A stretch of 64,000 nt of DNA, taken from Phycicoccus sp. M110.8 (GTDB lineage Bacteria > Actinomycetota > Actinomycetes > Actinomycetales > Dermatophilaceae). Positions within the stretch are counted from its first letter, which is position 1; each line of letters begins with the position of its first letter. The position numbers were made by a program, and so were the translations under genes. Under the pieces are notes generated by a model. It made no database searches. It saw only the letters and a list, made by a program, of their open reading frames with translations, and was not told the DNA's origin. The stretch covers positions 2,294,001 to 2,358,000 of the forward strand of contig NZ_JAWDIC010000001.1 of assembly GCF_032464895.1 (NCBI RefSeq), read 5' to 3'. Shown here piece after piece: positions 7,841 through 17,622 of this stretch.

Positions 7841-8821
7841 GTGAGCGGCCCGCACCCGGCCACCGCCGCGGTCCGCCTCGCCGTCCGGGGGGTGCTCGCC
7901 GAGTGCGACCCGGGCGACGTCGTCCTGGCAGCGGTGAGCGGCGGGGCGGACTCCCTCGCCCTCGCCGCGGCGCTCGCGTTCGAGGCGCCGAGGCTGGGCG
8001 TGCGCGGGGGAGCGGTCGTCGTCGACCACGCCCTGCAGCCGGGCTCCGCGGAGGTGGCGCGGCAGGCCGCGGCAGCCTGCGAGGCCCTCGGGCTGGCCCC
8101 GGTCTCGTGGGTGCGGGTGGAGGTCCCCCGCGGCCGCGAGGGCGTGGAGGCCGCCGCCCGCGCGGCCCGGTACGACGCCCTCGCCAAGGCCGCGGCGCGG
8201 GAGGGCGCGCGGCTGGTGCTGCTCGGCCACACCCTGGACGACCAGGCGGAGCAGGTGCTCCTCGGCCTCACCCGCGGTGCCGGCGCCCGTTCCCTCGCCG
8301 GTATGCCGCGTGCCCGCGGCCTCCTGCGACGTCCCCTCCTGGGCGTGACGCGGGAGCAGACCCGGGCGTCCTGCGGCGCCGAGGGGCTGCGGTGGTGGGA
8401 GGACCCGATGAACGCCGACCCGGCATACACCCGGGTGCGCGCGCGGCGCGCCCTCGTGGACCTCGAGCGGGACCTGGGACCGGGGGTGGCCGCCGCGCTG
8501 GCGCGGTCGGCCGACCAGCTGCGCGAGGACGCCGACCTGCTCGACGGCCTCGCCGACGAGGCCGTGGCGCGGTTGGGCCCCGGCCCGTGGGACGTCGCCG
8601 CGCTCGCCGCCCTCGCCCGGCCCGTGCGCACGCGCGTGTGGCGGCGCCTGCTCCTGGCCGCCGGTGCCCCGGCCGGCCAGCTCGGCAGCCGGCACACCGA
8701 CGCGTGCGACGCGCTGGTCACCGACTGGCACGGGCAGGGCCCCCTGAGCGCGCCCGGACCGCTGCAGGTCACCCGATCCGGTGGTCGGGTATCCATCGCC
8801 GCGCCGGCTCCGGTTGAATAG
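7841..8821 (+). CDS. tilS: tRNA(Ile)-lysidine synthetase
   Basis: Attaches lysine to the wobble cytidine of the tRNA-Ile that reads AUA, using ATP. The PP-loop motif SGGADS lies at residues 33-38, followed by VVDHALQPGS and LGHTLDDQAEQVL, both diagnostic of TilS N-type ATPases. About 326 residues. GTG 7841 is used; a longer frame exists only by overlapping DUF2342. The gene matters for the ATA codons seen in this window: the few I noticed all sit inside the GGCATAC motif. It ends with TAG, rare here. A short gap leads to hpt. Confidence 0.93.
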   Translation: MSGPHPATAAVRLAVRGVLAECDPGDVVLAAVSGGADSLALAAALAFEAPRLGVRGGAVVVDHALQPGSAEVARQAAAACEALGLAPVSWVRVEVPRGREGVEAAARAARYDALAKAAAREGARLVLLGHTLDDQAEQVLLGLTRGAGARSLAGMPRARGLLRRPLLGVTREQTRASCGAEGLRWWEDPMNADPAYTRVRARRALVDLERDLGPGVAAALARSADQLREDADLLDGLADEAVARLGPGPWDVAALAALARPVRTRVWRRLLLAAGAPAGQLGSRHTDACDALVTDWHGQGPLSAPGPLQVTRSGGRVSIAAPAPVE

Positions 8822-8885
8822 GCCGGGCATCCCCGCACGACATCCCGCACGACACCCGCGTCGCTGACACCCCAGGAGAAGAGCC

Positions 8886-9437
8886 GTGGACGCTGCCCAC
8901 ATGGGAGCAGATCTGGAGAAGGTCCTCATCACCGAGGAGGAGATCCAGGCCCGGCTCGAGGAGCTGGCCGCGGAGATCTGGGCCGAGTACCAGGACAAGG
9001 ACCTGCTCCTCGTGGGGGTGCTCAAGGGCGCCGTCATGGTGATGGCCGACCTGTCCCGCGCGCTGCCCGGGACCGCCCCCGTCGACTGGATGGCCGTCTC
9101 GTCCTACGGCTCGGGCACCAAGTCCTCCGGCGTCGTGCGGATCCTCAAGGACCTCGACACCGACATCTCGGGCAAGCACGTCCTCATCGTCGAGGACATC
9201 GTCGACTCCGGCCTGACCCTGTCGTGGATCCGCTCGAACCTCGAGTCCCGCTCGCCGGCCTCGGTGGAGATCTGCACCCTGCTGCGCAAGCCCGACGCGG
9301 CCAAGGTGGAGATCGACGTCAAGTGGGTGGGCTTCGACATCCCCAACGAGTTCGTCGTCGGCTACGGCCTCGACTACGCCGAGCAGTACCGCAACCTGCG
9401 GGTCGTGGGGACCCTCGCCCCGCACGTGTACGCCTGA
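8886..9437 (+). CDS. hpt: Hypoxanthine(-guanine) phosphoribosyltransferase
   Basis: Purine salvage: transfers phosphoribose from PRPP to hypoxanthine or guanine. 183 residues. The PRPP-binding loop [14 protein letters not shown] lies at about 99-112, the flexible loop carries [11 protein letters not shown], and [20 protein letters not shown] is the C-terminal substrate site. GTG 8886 has AGGAGAAG just upstream; an ATG 15 bases later is the alternative. It follows tilS and precedes ftsH, as in many actinobacteria. Confidence 0.95.
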   Translation: MDAAHMGADLEKVLITEEEIQARLEELAAEIWAEYQDKDLLLVGVLKGAVMVMADLSRALPGTAPVDWMAVSSYGSGTKSSGVVRILKDLDTDISGKHVLIVEDIVDSGLTLSWIRSNLESRSPASVEICTLLRKPDAAKVEIDVKWVGFDIPNEFVVGYGLDYAEQYRNLRVVGTLAPHVYA

Positions 9438-9493
9438 GGCGAACGCACCGTGGACGCGTGCCGGACGTCGGAACACCGCCGCCATCCAGGTCG

Positions 9494-9522
9494 TTGACCA
9501 GCACGAACCACGGGGGTACCGC
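9494..9522 (+). promoter_or_regulatory. Weak candidate promoter for ftsH
   Basis: TTGACC at 9494-9499 and TACCGC at 9517-9522 are spaced 17 bases apart in the 177-base gap before ftsH. The -10 is poor, and TAGTAC at 9524 is an alternative. The rest of the gap holds the unusual ribosome site described separately. Confidence 0.3.
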
Positions 9523-9581
9523 GTAGTACCGTCGTGGTGACGCCGCGCCCAGCAGGGTGACGGCACGAAGCGTGACCGAGC

Positions 9582-9617
9582 AGGAGGCACGGGGCCGCCG
9601 GCCCCGCTACACACATG
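9582..9617 (+). promoter_or_regulatory. Split ribosome binding site of ftsH with GC hairpin spacer
   Basis: AGGAGG at 9582-9587 is 27 bases from the ATG at 9615, too far for normal use. Between them is a perfect hairpin, CGGGGCC-GCC-GGCCCCG (9590-9606). If it folds, the effective spacing becomes about 10 bases. No other ribosome site lies closer to the ATG. Confidence 0.55.
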
Positions 9618-11714
9618 GACTTCAAGCGCATCCTTCGAGCCCCGTTGTTCTGGGTCGTGGCCGTCGTCGCGATCACCCTGACGGTGTTCAGCTTCAGCGA
9701 TGCGGGTGGCTACACCCGGATCGACACCTCGGCCGCGCAGCAGCTCATCTCCGACAAGAAGGTCGAGCGCGTCGTCGTCACCAACAACGAGGTCGTCGAC
9801 ATCGACCTCAAGAAGGGGCAGACCTACTCCGACGGCAAGAACGTCAAGGACGCGACCAAGGTCCGCACCCAGTACGTCGACGCCGCCGGCCCCGGCATCA
9901 TCCAGCTGCTCAAGGACAACCCGCCGCCCGGCGGCGTCGACCAGCAGATCAAGGACACCAACCCGGTCCTGGCCCTGCTCGGGTCGCTGCTGCCGATCAT
10001 CATCCTGCTGGCGATCTTCTGGTTCCTCATGAACCAGATGCAGGGCGGCGGCTCGCGCGTCATGCAGTTCGGCAAGTCCCGCGCCAAGCTCGCGACCAAG
10101 GACACGCCCAAGGTCACCTTCGCCGACGTCGCAGGCGTCGACGAGGCGGTCGAGGAGCTCCACGAGATCAAGGAGTTCCTGTCCGAGCCCGCCAAGTTCC
10201 TCGCGGTCGGCGCCAAGATCCCCAAGGGCGTCCTGCTCTACGGGCCGCCCGGCACCGGCAAGACCCTGCTCGCCCGCGCGGTCGCCGGTGAGGCCGGCGT
10301 CCCGTTCTACTCGATCTCAGGCTCGGACTTCGTCGAGATGTTCGTCGGTGTCGGCGCCTCCCGCGTCCGCGACCTGTTCGAGCAGGCCAAGGCCAACGCC
10401 CCTGCCATCGTCTTCGTCGACGAGATCGACGCCGTCGGCCGCCACCGCGGCGCCGGCCTCGGCGGTGGCCACGACGAGCGCGAGCAGACGCTCAACCAGC
10501 TGCTCGTCGAGATGGACGGCTTCGACGTCAAGACCAACGTCATCCTCATCGCGGCGACCAACCGCCCCGACATCCTCGACCCGGCGCTGCTGCGCCCGGG
10601 CCGGTTCGACCGCCAGATCGCGGTCGAGGCGCCCGACATGATCGGCCGCCACCGGATCCTCGAGGTGCACGCCCAGGGCAAGCCGATGGCCACCGGCGTC
10701 GACCTGCTCGCCGTCGCCCGTCGCACCCCCGGCTTCACCGGTGCCGACCTGGCCAACGTCCTCAACGAGGCCGCCCTGCTCACGGCGCGCAGCGACAAGA
10801 AGCTCATCGACGACCACGCCCTCGACGAGGCCATCGACCGCGTCATCGCCGGTCCGCAGAAGCGCACCCGGATCATGTCCGCCAAGGAGCGCAAGATCAC
10901 GGCGTACCACGAGGGTGGACACGCCCTCGTCGCCGCGGCGATGAACCACCTCGACCCGGTCACCAAGGTGACGATCCTGCCGCGCGGCCGGGCCCTCGGG
11001 TACACGATGGTCATGCCGACCGACGACAAGTACTCCACCACCCGCAACGAGATCCTCGACCAGCTCGCGTACGCCCTCGGTGGCCGCGTCGCCGAGGAGG
11101 TCGTGTTCCACGACCCGACCACCGGTGCGGCCAACGACATCGAGAAGGCCACCGGCATGGCCCGCAAGATGGTCACCGAGTACGGCATGAGCGAGCGGAT
11201 CGGCGCGATCAAGCTGGGCCAGAGCCAGGGCGAGGTCTTCCTCGGCCGCGACATGGGCCACGAGCGCGACTACTCCGAGGAGATCGCCAGCGTCGTCGAC
11301 GAGGAGGTGCGCAAGCTCATCGAGAACGCGCACGACGAAGCGTGGCACGTCATCAACGACAACCGCGACATCCTCGACCACCTGGTGCTGGAGCTGCTCG
11401 AGCACGAGACGCTCAACGCCAAGGAGCTCGCCGAGCTGTTCCAGCCGGTGCGCAAGCGCCCGCTGCGCCCGACCTGGCTGTCCAGCGAGACCCGGTTCCT
11501 GTCGGACCAGCCGCCCGTGCTGACCCCGGCCGAGCGGGCCGCGCAGAACGGCAGCGGTGGCCTCGAGTCCGCCGGCAGCGACCGGCACACGGCCGCCGCG
11601 ATCGACCGGGCCGCCGAGGCCGGGGCGGTCAAGTCGGCCGAGGAGCACCCGCCCACGCAGATCATCGAGACGCCCGGCAACGACCCGGTCGACCCGGGTC
11701 CCGGGCAGCACTGA
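9615..11714 (+). CDS. ftsH: ATP-dependent zinc metalloprotease FtsH
   Basis: Membrane-anchored AAA protease that extracts and degrades membrane and regulatory proteins. 699 residues. Helix 1 lies at about 9-27, an external domain follows, helix 2 at about 116-137, the Walker A motif GPPGTGKT at about 210-217, and the zinc site HEGGH at 432-436. The C-terminal tail after about residue 610 is acidic and low-complexity and ends in PVDPGPGQH, typical of actinobacterial FtsH. It heads the folate operon, with folE 12 bases downstream. Its ribosome site is unusual (see 9582-9617). Confidence 0.97.
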   Translation: MDFKRILRAPLFWVVAVVAITLTVFSFSDAGGYTRIDTSAAQQLISDKKVERVVVTNNEVVDIDLKKGQTYSDGKNVKDATKVRTQYVDAAGPGIIQLLKDNPPPGGVDQQIKDTNPVLALLGSLLPIIILLAIFWFLMNQMQGGGSRVMQFGKSRAKLATKDTPKVTFADVAGVDEAVEELHEIKEFLSEPAKFLAVGAKIPKGVLLYGPPGTGKTLLARAVAGEAGVPFYSISGSDFVEMFVGVGASRVRDLFEQAKANAPAIVFVDEIDAVGRHRGAGLGGGHDEREQTLNQLLVEMDGFDVKTNVILIAATNRPDILDPALLRPGRFDRQIAVEAPDMIGRHRILEVHAQGKPMATGVDLLAVARRTPGFTGADLANVLNEAALLTARSDKKLIDDHALDEAIDRVIAGPQKRTRIMSAKERKITAYHEGGHALVAAAMNHLDPVTKVTILPRGRALGYTMVMPTDDKYSTTRNEILDQLAYALGGRVAEEVVFHDPTTGAANDIEKATGMARKMVTEYGMSERIGAIKLGQSQGEVFLGRDMGHERDYSEEIASVVDEEVRKLIENAHDEAWHVINDNRDILDHLVLELLEHETLNAKELAELFQPVRKRPLRPTWLSSETRFLSDQPPVLTPAERAAQNGSGGLESAGSDRHTAAAIDRAAEAGAVKSAEEHPPTQIIETPGNDPVDPGPGQH

Positions 11715-11726
11715 GGCGCCGGTCCG

Positions 11727-12320
11727 ATGTCCCCAGACACGCCACGGCACGTGGTCGACCAGGCCCGTGCCGAGGCCGCGGTCCGCGAGCTGCTCATCGC
11801 CATCGGTGAGGACCCGGACCGCGAGGGCCTCGTGGAGACCCCCGCTCGGGTCGCGCGCGCGTACGGCGAGTTCTTCGCCGGCCTCGCGCTCGACCCGGCG
11901 GCGGTCCTGAGCAAGACCTTCGAGATCGAGCACGAGGAGATGATCCTCGTGCGCGACATCGAGGTGTACTCCATGTGCGAGCACCACCTCGTGCCGTTCC
12001 ACGGGGTCGCCCACGTCGGGTACATCCCGGCCAAGGACGGCCGCGTCACCGGCCTGTCCAAGCTGGCGCGCCTCGTGGAGATGTACGCCCGGCGTCCCCA
12101 GGTGCAGGAGCGGCTCACCACCCAGGTGGCCGACGCCCTCGTCACCTACCTCGGCGCCCAGGGCGTCATCGTCGTCGTCGAGTGCGAGCACCTGTGCATG
12201 TCGATGCGCGGCATCCGCAAGCCCGGCTCCCGCACCATCACGTCGGCCGTGCGTGGCCAGCTGCGCGACCCCGCCACGCGGGCAGAGGCGATGTCGCTCC
12301 TGCTCGGGGGCAAGCGGTGA
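11727..12320 (+). CDS. folE: GTP cyclohydrolase I
   Basis: First enzyme of folate synthesis: converts GTP to 7,8-dihydroneopterin triphosphate. 197 residues. The zinc site is visible as MCEHHLVP (Cys84, His87) and [11 protein letters not shown] (Cys157). The segment [23 protein letters not shown] is the usual core helix. It is the second gene of the ftsH-fol operon and its TGA overlaps the GTG of the next gene. Confidence 0.97.
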   Translation: MSPDTPRHVVDQARAEAAVRELLIAIGEDPDREGLVETPARVARAYGEFFAGLALDPAAVLSKTFEIEHEEMILVRDIEVYSMCEHHLVPFHGVAHVGYIPAKDGRVTGLSKLARLVEMYARRPQVQERLTTQVADALVTYLGAQGVIVVVECEHLCMSMRGIRKPGSRTITSAVRGQLRDPATRAEAMSLLLGGKR

Positions 12321-14059
12321 GCGGTCGCGAGAGCACCCACACCACCACCCCCCGGCTCCCCGGCTTCCTCAGCGCCAGCAAGGCCCCGGCCCTCCTGGGC
12401 AACCTCACGTACCTCATCGGGCTGCTCGACCTGCTCACCGGGCTGCTGCACAGCTGGCGGCACCGGCTGCTCGAGCTGACCGAGGTGCTGCCCGGGGCCC
12501 TGTCCGACGCCGCCGCTGCCGCGACCGTCGTGTCGGGCGTCCTGCTGCTCGTCCTCGGGCACTCGCTCAAGCGGCGCAAGCGGCGGGCGTGGCGTGCCGC
12601 GGTCGCCCTCCTCGGGATCTCGGTCGTGCTGCACGCTGCCAAGGTCGAGCCGGTCTCCACCCTGGTCTCGCTGGGGGCGCTGGCGCTGCTCGTGCGCAAC
12701 CGGCGCGAGTTCTTCGCCCTCGGTGACCCGAGCACCCGGTGGCGCGCGGTCCGCGCCTTCCTCGTCCTGGGGACCGTGTCGTTCCTGGCCGGGACCGTCG
12801 CGATCTGGATGAACCGCCGCCACATCGTGGGCGGCTTCCCGTCCTTCCCCGACCTCGTGCGCGAGCTGCTCTACGGAGCCGTCGGGGTCAGCGGGCCGCT
12901 GCAGTTCACCCACTCCCGCGCCGAGGACATCGTCGGGTCCCTGCTGCTCGCCCTCGGCCTCATGACCGCGTTCACGACGGTCTACCTCGCGCTGCGCCCG
13001 GCGGAGCCGCGCCCCGAGCTCACCGACGACGACGACGCCCGGCTGCGCCTGCTCATGCAGCGGCACGCCGACTCCCTCGCGTACTTCAACACCCGGCGCG
13101 ACAAGTCCGTCGTCTGGTCGCCCACCGGCAAGGCCGGGGTCGCCTACCGCGTCGTCAGCGGCGTCATGCTCGCCAGCGGCGACCCGCTCGGCGACCCGGA
13201 GGCGTGGCCCGGCGCGATCGAGGCCTTCCTCGAGGAGGCGCGCAGCCACGCGTGGACCCCCGCGGTCCTCGGCTGCTCCGAGCAGGCCGGCACCGTGTGG
13301 GTCCGCGAGACCGGCTTCACGGCCCTCGAGCTCGGCGACGAGGCCGTCGTCGACACGACCACGTTCACCCTCCAGGGCCGGCCCATGCGCAACGTGCGCC
13401 AGATGGTGGGCCGGATCGAGCGCGCCGGGTATGCCGTGGACGTCACCCGGGTGCGCGACGTGGACCCGGCGGTGCGCGACGAGGCGATGAAGGACGCGTC
13501 GGCCTGGCGGTCCTCGGACACCGAGCGCGGCTTCTCGATGGCGCTCGGCCGGCTCGTCGACCCTGCCGCCGACCCGGAGTGCGTGTTCGTGACCGCCCGG
13601 CACGACGGGGTCGTGCGCGCGTTCCTGCAGTTCGTCCCGTGGGGCGACGACGGCATGTCCCTCGACGTCATGCGGCGCGACTCGACCGCCGAGGCCGGGG
13701 TCAACGAGCTCATGATCGCCACCGCCCTGCAGCGGGCGCCCGAGCTCGGCGTGCGCCGGGTGTCGCTCAACTTCGCCGCCTTCCGCTCGGCCCTCGAGCG
13801 GGGGGAGCGGCTCGGTGCCGGGCCGGTGCTGCGGCTGTGGCGGCGGGTGCTGCTCTTCGCCTCGCGCTGGCTGCAGATCGAGAGCCTGTACCGGTTCAAC
13901 GCCAAGTTCCAGCCGCAGTGGCAGCCCCGGTTCCTCGTCTACCCGGCCGCGGGCGACCTGCCCCGGGTCGCGCTCGCCTCGCTCGAGGCCGAGGCGTTCC
14001 TCGTCTGGCCCAAGCTGGGGCGCCTCAACGGCGCCCGCGAGGCCGTGGGGGCCAGGTGA
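12317..14059 (+). CDS. MprF/LysX-like membrane protein with DUF2156 lysyltransferase domain
   Basis: About 580 residues. The N-terminal third holds several membrane helices ([47 protein letters not shown]). The C-terminal part is a DUF2156 domain of two GNAT-like folds, as in phosphatidylglycerol lysyltransferases. By family it would transfer an amino acid from aminoacyl-tRNA to a membrane lipid, lowering surface charge and cationic peptide sensitivity. Unlike mycobacterial LysX there is no lysyl-tRNA synthetase domain; lysS lies separately at 25.7 kb. Its GTG overlaps the folE stop and its stop overlaps the folP start (GTGA both times), so it sits inside the folate operon for no obvious metabolic reason. 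Confidence 0.8.
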   Translation: MSGRESTHTTTPRLPGFLSASKAPALLGNLTYLIGLLDLLTGLLHSWRHRLLELTEVLPGALSDAAAAATVVSGVLLLVLGHSLKRRKRRAWRAAVALLGISVVLHAAKVEPVSTLVSLGALALLVRNRREFFALGDPSTRWRAVRAFLVLGTVSFLAGTVAIWMNRRHIVGGFPSFPDLVRELLYGAVGVSGPLQFTHSRAEDIVGSLLLALGLMTAFTTVYLALRPAEPRPELTDDDDARLRLLMQRHADSLAYFNTRRDKSVVWSPTGKAGVAYRVVSGVMLASGDPLGDPEAWPGAIEAFLEEARSHAWTPAVLGCSEQAGTVWVRETGFTALELGDEAVVDTTTFTLQGRPMRNVRQMVGRIERAGYAVDVTRVRDVDPAVRDEAMKDASAWRSSDTERGFSMALGRLVDPAADPECVFVTARHDGVVRAFLQFVPWGDDGMSLDVMRRDSTAEAGVNELMIATALQRAPELGVRRVSLNFAAFRSALERGERLGAGPVLRLWRRVLLFASRWLQIESLYRFNAKFQPQWQPRFLVYPAAGDLPRVALASLEAEAFLVWPKLGRLNGAREAVGAR

Positions 14060-14910
14060 GCGCCACGGGCGGGAGCTGGCCGCTGCACCGCGCCGACGGC
14101 CTGCCGGTCGTCATGGGCGTGGTCAACGTGACGCCCGACTCCTTCAGCGACGGTGGCCAGTGGTTCGAGCCGGAGGCGGCAGTCGCCCACGGCCACGAGC
14201 TGCTCGCGCAGGGTGCCGACGTGCTCGACGTCGGTGGCGAGTCGACCCGGCCCGGCGCGCAGCGGCCCTCGGTCGAGGAGGAGCTGCGCCGGGTGCTGCC
14301 GGTCGTGCAGGCCCTCGCCCGGGACGGTGCGGTGGTCTCGGTCGACACCATGCGGGCGCAGGTCGCGGCCGCCGCGCTCGAGGCCGGTGCGGCCCTGGTC
14401 AACGACGTCAGCGGGGGGCTGGCCGACGACGGCATGGCCGCCGTCGTCGCGGACGCGGGTGCGCCGTTCGTCGTCATGCACTGGCGCGGCCACAGCGCGG
14501 GGATGCAGTCGCGCGCGGTCTACGGGGACGTGGTCGGCGAGGTCCGGGACGAGCTGCTCGCCCGGGTCGAGGCACTGACGGCGCGGGGCGTCAGGGACGA
14601 CCGGCTCGTCCTCGACCCCGGCTTCGGCTTCGCCAAGCTGGCGTCGCACAACTGGACCCTGCTCGCGCGGCTCGATGAGCTCCTCGGGCTGGGCCATCCC
14701 GTGCTCGTCGGGACGTCGCGCAAGACGTTCCTGGGCCGGCTCGGCGTGCCCGAGGGCGACCCACCGCGCGAACCGCTGGACCGCGACGTGGCGACCGCCG
14801 CCACGTCCATGCACGCAGCCCGGCTGGGCGCGTGGGGGGTGCGCGTCCACCACGTGCCGTCCACCCTCGACGCGATGCGCATCGCCCGGGCCATCGAGGA
14901 GGCACGATGA
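14056..14910 (+). CDS. folP: Dihydropteroate synthase
   Basis: Condenses dihydropterin pyrophosphate with para-aminobenzoate; the sulfonamide target. About 284 residues. It has the signature MGVVNVTPDSFSDGG, then LDVGGESTRPGA, NDVSGG, DPGFGFAK and a final GTSRKTFLG substrate loop. GTG 14056 overlaps the stop of the preceding gene. Its TGA overlaps the ATG of a 21-codon mini-ORF. Confidence 0.96.
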   Translation: MSATGGSWPLHRADGLPVVMGVVNVTPDSFSDGGQWFEPEAAVAHGHELLAQGADVLDVGGESTRPGAQRPSVEEELRRVLPVVQALARDGAVVSVDTMRAQVAAAALEAGAALVNDVSGGLADDGMAAVVADAGAPFVVMHWRGHSAGMQSRAVYGDVVGEVRDELLARVEALTARGVRDDRLVLDPGFGFAKLASHNWTLLARLDELLGLGHPVLVGTSRKTFLGRLGVPEGDPPREPLDRDVATAATSMHAARLGAWGVRVHHVPSTLDAMRIARAIEEAR

Positions 14911-14972
14911 GCACCACCCCACGACGTTCTCCGCTCCCTCGCCGCTCCGACACCTCGCGGGGACCCCGATGA
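14907..14972 (+). CDS. 21-codon mini-ORF linking folP to folB-folK
   Basis: A short frame encoding MSTTPRRSPLPRRSDTSRGP plus a final arginine. Its ATG overlaps the folP stop (ATGA, 14907-14910) and its TGA overlaps the folBK start (ATGA, 14969-14972). It therefore fills the whole gap between the two genes. It may act only to carry ribosomes from folP to folBK by repeated stop-start coupling. It is basic and proline-rich, with no recognised domain. It may also be chance. Confidence 0.4.
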   Translation: MSTTPRRSPLPRRSDTSRGPR

Positions 14973-15853
14973 GCGACCAGATCGTCCTCAAGGGGATCTC
15001 GGCGCGGGGGCACCACGGCGTGCTCGACTTCGAGAAGCGGGACGGGCAGGTCTTCGTCGTCGACGTGACGATGGACGTCGACCTCGCGCCCGCCGGGTCG
15101 AGCGACGACCTCGCCGACACCGTGAACTACGCCGAGGTCGCCGCCGACGTCGTGGCCCTCGTCGAGGGCGAGCCGCTGGACCTCATCGAGGCGCTCGCGG
15201 CCCGCATCGCCGACCGCGTCCTGGCCCGCCCGCTCGTCGAGGCGGTCGAGGTGACCGTGCACAAGCCCGAGGCCCCGGTGGGGGTGCCGTTCACCGACGT
15301 GCAGGTGGTGGTCAGCCGCGAGCGGTGCACCCCGGTCGTGGTCGCCCTCGGCTCCAACGTCGGCGACTCGGTCGAGACTCTGCAGGACGCCGCGGTCGCC
15401 CTGCACGGCCTGCTCGACGTGACGGCCGTGTCCCGCCTCGTCGAGACCGACCCGGTCGGCGGCCCCGAGCAGCCGGCATACCTCAACGCGGTCGTCACGG
15501 GCACCACGCACCTCGCCCCCTCCAGCCTGCTCGCCGGCCTGCACGACATCGAGCGCGAGCACGGGCGCACCCGCGAGGTGCGCTGGGGCCCACGGACGCT
15601 CGACCTCGACCTCGTGCAGTACGGCGACCCGGTGTTCGACACCGACGTCGTCATGGACACCGCCACCCTGACCCTCCCGCACCCCCGGGCGCACGAGCGG
15701 GCGTTCGTGCTCGTGCCGTGGCTGCAGGCCGACCCCGAGGCGGTCCTGCGGGTCGAGGGACAGGTGCGCCGCGTGGGCGACGTGGTGGCCGGTCTCGACA
15801 CCTCGGGCGTGCGCCCCGGGCCGGACGTCGACCTCCTGGAGGGCCCGTGGTGA
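14969..15853 (+). CDS. folBK: Fused dihydroneopterin aldolase / HPPK (FolB-FolK)
   Basis: One 294-residue frame carries two folate enzymes. Residues 1 to about 118 are dihydroneopterin aldolase (VLKGISARGHHGVLDFEK, later VTVHKPEAPVG). From about 121 the protein is 6-hydroxymethyl-7,8-dihydropterin pyrophosphokinase (VVALGSNVGDS, GPRTLDLDLVQYGD, LPHPRAHERAFVLVPW). They catalyse consecutive steps before FolP, so the fusion may channel the pterin. In Mycobacterium and Streptomyces these are separate genes, to my knowledge. The sequence reads through with no stop at the junction. Confidence 0.94.
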   Translation: MSDQIVLKGISARGHHGVLDFEKRDGQVFVVDVTMDVDLAPAGSSDDLADTVNYAEVAADVVALVEGEPLDLIEALAARIADRVLARPLVEAVEVTVHKPEAPVGVPFTDVQVVVSRERCTPVVVALGSNVGDSVETLQDAAVALHGLLDVTAVSRLVETDPVGGPEQPAYLNAVVTGTTHLAPSSLLAGLHDIEREHGRTREVRWGPRTLDLDLVQYGDPVFDTDVVMDTATLTLPHPRAHERAFVLVPWLQADPEAVLRVEGQVRRVGDVVAGLDTSGVRPGPDVDLLEGPW

Positions 15854-16335
15854 ACTCGGGCACGGGGCTGCGCTGGTCGCAGCTCGTGGCGATCGCGCTC
15901 GTCGTCGGGCTCGTGTCGTTCGTCGGGTGGCGGGTCTACCTCGGGCGCGGGCACCTGCTCTCCGCCCCCTCGTGGGTGTCGGCGGTGCTGCTCGTCCTCA
16001 TGGCGGTCCTCGTTCTGGCCGCCGGGCTCCCGGTGCGCAGGTTCCTGCGCGGCCGGGCGACCAAGCCGCTGAGCCCGATCCGTGCCGCGCGCACGCTGGT
16101 GCTGGCGCAGGCCGCGGGGCTCACCGGGTCGGCCGTCCTCGGCTGGTACGCGGGCCTGGTCCCGCACGCGATCGCCGACGTCGACCTGCCGGGCTACCGC
16201 GACGCGCTCTGGCGGCTGCTCACGGTCTGCGTGGCGGCCGCCCTGCTCGCGGTCGCGGGCATGCTGACGCAGCGCATGTGCCGCATCGACGACGGGGGCG
16301 AGGGCCCCCGCCGCGAGGGCCGCGACGACGCCTGA
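15850..16335 (+). CDS. DUF3180 membrane protein
   Basis: 161 residues with four predicted membrane helices (QLVAIALVVGLVSFVGW, VSAVLLVLMAVLVLAAGL, ARTLVLAQAAGLTGSAVLGW, LWRLLTVCVAAALLAVAGM) and a charged C-terminus. This small family regularly follows folK in actinobacteria; function unknown. The GTG at 15850 overlaps the folBK stop (GTGA). It is the last gene of the operon; the 100 bases that follow hold no clear terminator. Confidence 0.85.
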   Translation: MNSGTGLRWSQLVAIALVVGLVSFVGWRVYLGRGHLLSAPSWVSAVLLVLMAVLVLAAGLPVRRFLRGRATKPLSPIRAARTLVLAQAAGLTGSAVLGWYAGLVPHAIADVDLPGYRDALWRLLTVCVAAALLAVAGMLTQRMCRIDDGGEGPRREGRDDA

Positions 16336-16437
16336 CAGGCCCGGCGCCTCGCCCCACTCCGGGCCACCGGGCCGCGGTGCGGCGGGTGTGGTCCGGGGCT
16401 GTGTGGCCCGCAGTGCGGAAGCGAGGGGCCGCGGGCG

Positions 16438-17610
16438 CTACTTGTCGACGTCGCCGACGACGAAGAACATCGAGCCCAGGATGGCGACCATGTCCGAGAC
16501 GAGGTTGCCGGGCAGCACCTCGCCGAGCACCGACACGTTGTTGAACGACGCCGAGCGCAGCTTGAGCCGCCAGGGCGTCTTCTCGCCGCGCGAGACCAGG
16601 TAGTAGCCGTTGAAGCCGAGCGGGTTCTCGGTGGCGGTGTAGAGGTCGCCCTCGGGGACCTTGAGCACCTTGGGCAGCCGGACGTTGACCGGGCCCCGGG
16701 GGAGCGACCGCAGCCGGTCGAGGCACGCCTCGGCCAGGTCGAGGCTGACGTGCACCTGCTCGAGCAGCACCTCCAGCCGCGCCAGGCAGTCGCCGTCGGT
16801 GCGGGTCACGACCCGGCCGGGCCCGCCCTCGGCGAACAGCTCGGCATACGCGAGGTAGGGCTCGTCGCGGCGCAGGTCCACGTCGACGCCGGACGCCCGC
16901 GCGATGGGCCCCGAGACGCCGTATGCCGCGATGGTCTCCGGGGCCAGGACGCCCACCCCGCGCGTGCGCGCTTCGAGGATCTCGTTGCCCACGAGCATCG
17001 ACTCGAGGTCGGGCAGTCGGCGGCGGACCGCCGCCACGGCACGGTCGACCCGGTCGAGCCACCCAGCGGGCAGGTCCTCCTTGAGGCCGCCCACGCGGTT
17101 GAACATGTAGTGCATCCGGCCGCCGGACGCCTCCTCCATGACCGCCTGCAGCTCCTCGCGCTCGCGGAACGCGTAGAAGATCGGGGTGATCGCGCCGAGC
17201 TCGAGCGGGTAGGAGCCGAGGAACATCAGGTGGTTGAGCACCCGGTTGAGCTCGGCGAGCAGGGTGCGCGCCCAGACCGCGCGCTCGGGGACCTCCATGC
17301 CGAGCATCCGCTCGACGCCGAGGACCACGCCGAGCTCGTTGGCGAACGCCGAGAGCCAGTCGTGCCGGTTCGCGAGCACCACGATCTGCCGGTAGTCGCG
17401 CACCTCGAACAGCTTCTCGGCGCCGCGGTGCATGTACCCGACGATCGGGTCGGCACTGACGATGCGCTCGCCGTCGACGACGATCCGCAGCCGCAGCACC
17501 CCGTGGGTCGCCGGGTGCTGCGGGCCGATGTTGAGCACCATGTCGGCGGTGGCCAGGCCGCCCGCCCCCATGCCGACGGTGAGCTCGCGCTGGTCGCCGG
17601 TGGTGCTCAT
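16438..17610 (-). CDS. Orphan NADH-quinone oxidoreductase subunit D-like protein
   Basis: 390 residues of the 49-kDa (NuoD/NDUFS2) family. Near the N-terminus it has [15 protein letters not shown], then [11 protein letters not shown], which are quinone-site segments, and it ends with VVGDVDK, close to the normal family terminus. No other nuo gene is nearby. It may be the second NuoD copy known in some actinobacteria and may serve outside a full complex I, which is inference. A MidA-type methyltransferase, the family that modifies this subunit in mitochondria, lies 2 kb away on the same strand. TAGCCT 6 bases before the ATG suggests leaderless transcription. Confidence 0.85.
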   Translation of the reverse strand: MSTTGDQRELTVGMGAGGLATADMVLNIGPQHPATHGVLRLRIVVDGERIVSADPIVGYMHRGAEKLFEVRDYRQIVVLANRHDWLSAFANELGVVLGVERMLGMEVPERAVWARTLLAELNRVLNHLMFLGSYPLELGAITPIFYAFREREELQAVMEEASGGRMHYMFNRVGGLKEDLPAGWLDRVDRAVAAVRRRLPDLESMLVGNEILEARTRGVGVLAPETIAAYGVSGPIARASGVDVDLRRDEPYLAYAELFAEGGPGRVVTRTDGDCLARLEVLLEQVHVSLDLAEACLDRLRSLPRGPVNVRLPKVLKVPEGDLYTATENPLGFNGYYLVSRGEKTPWRLKLRSASFNNVSVLGEVLPGNLVSDMVAILGSMFFVVGDVDK

Positions 17611-17616
17611 GCCTGC

Positions 17617-17622
17617 AGGCTA
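17617..17622 (-). promoter_or_regulatory. -10 box of leaderless promoter, orphan nuoD
   Basis: TAGCCT on the minus strand, 6 bases before the ATG at 17610. Its first three bases are the TAG stop codon of the upstream lipoprotein gene. Confidence 0.6.

Noticed and set aside
4885-8850. A 1321-codon open frame on the minus strand
   Set aside because: It lies opposite dacB, DUF2342 and tilS, which have clear domains and motifs. Its translation is low-complexity and Arg/Gly/Asp-rich, the usual antisense shadow in very GC-rich DNA.
13144-13905. Minus-strand frame inside the DUF2156 gene
   Set aside because: Ser/Arg-rich shadow sequence without start signals; the plus-strand gene is well supported.
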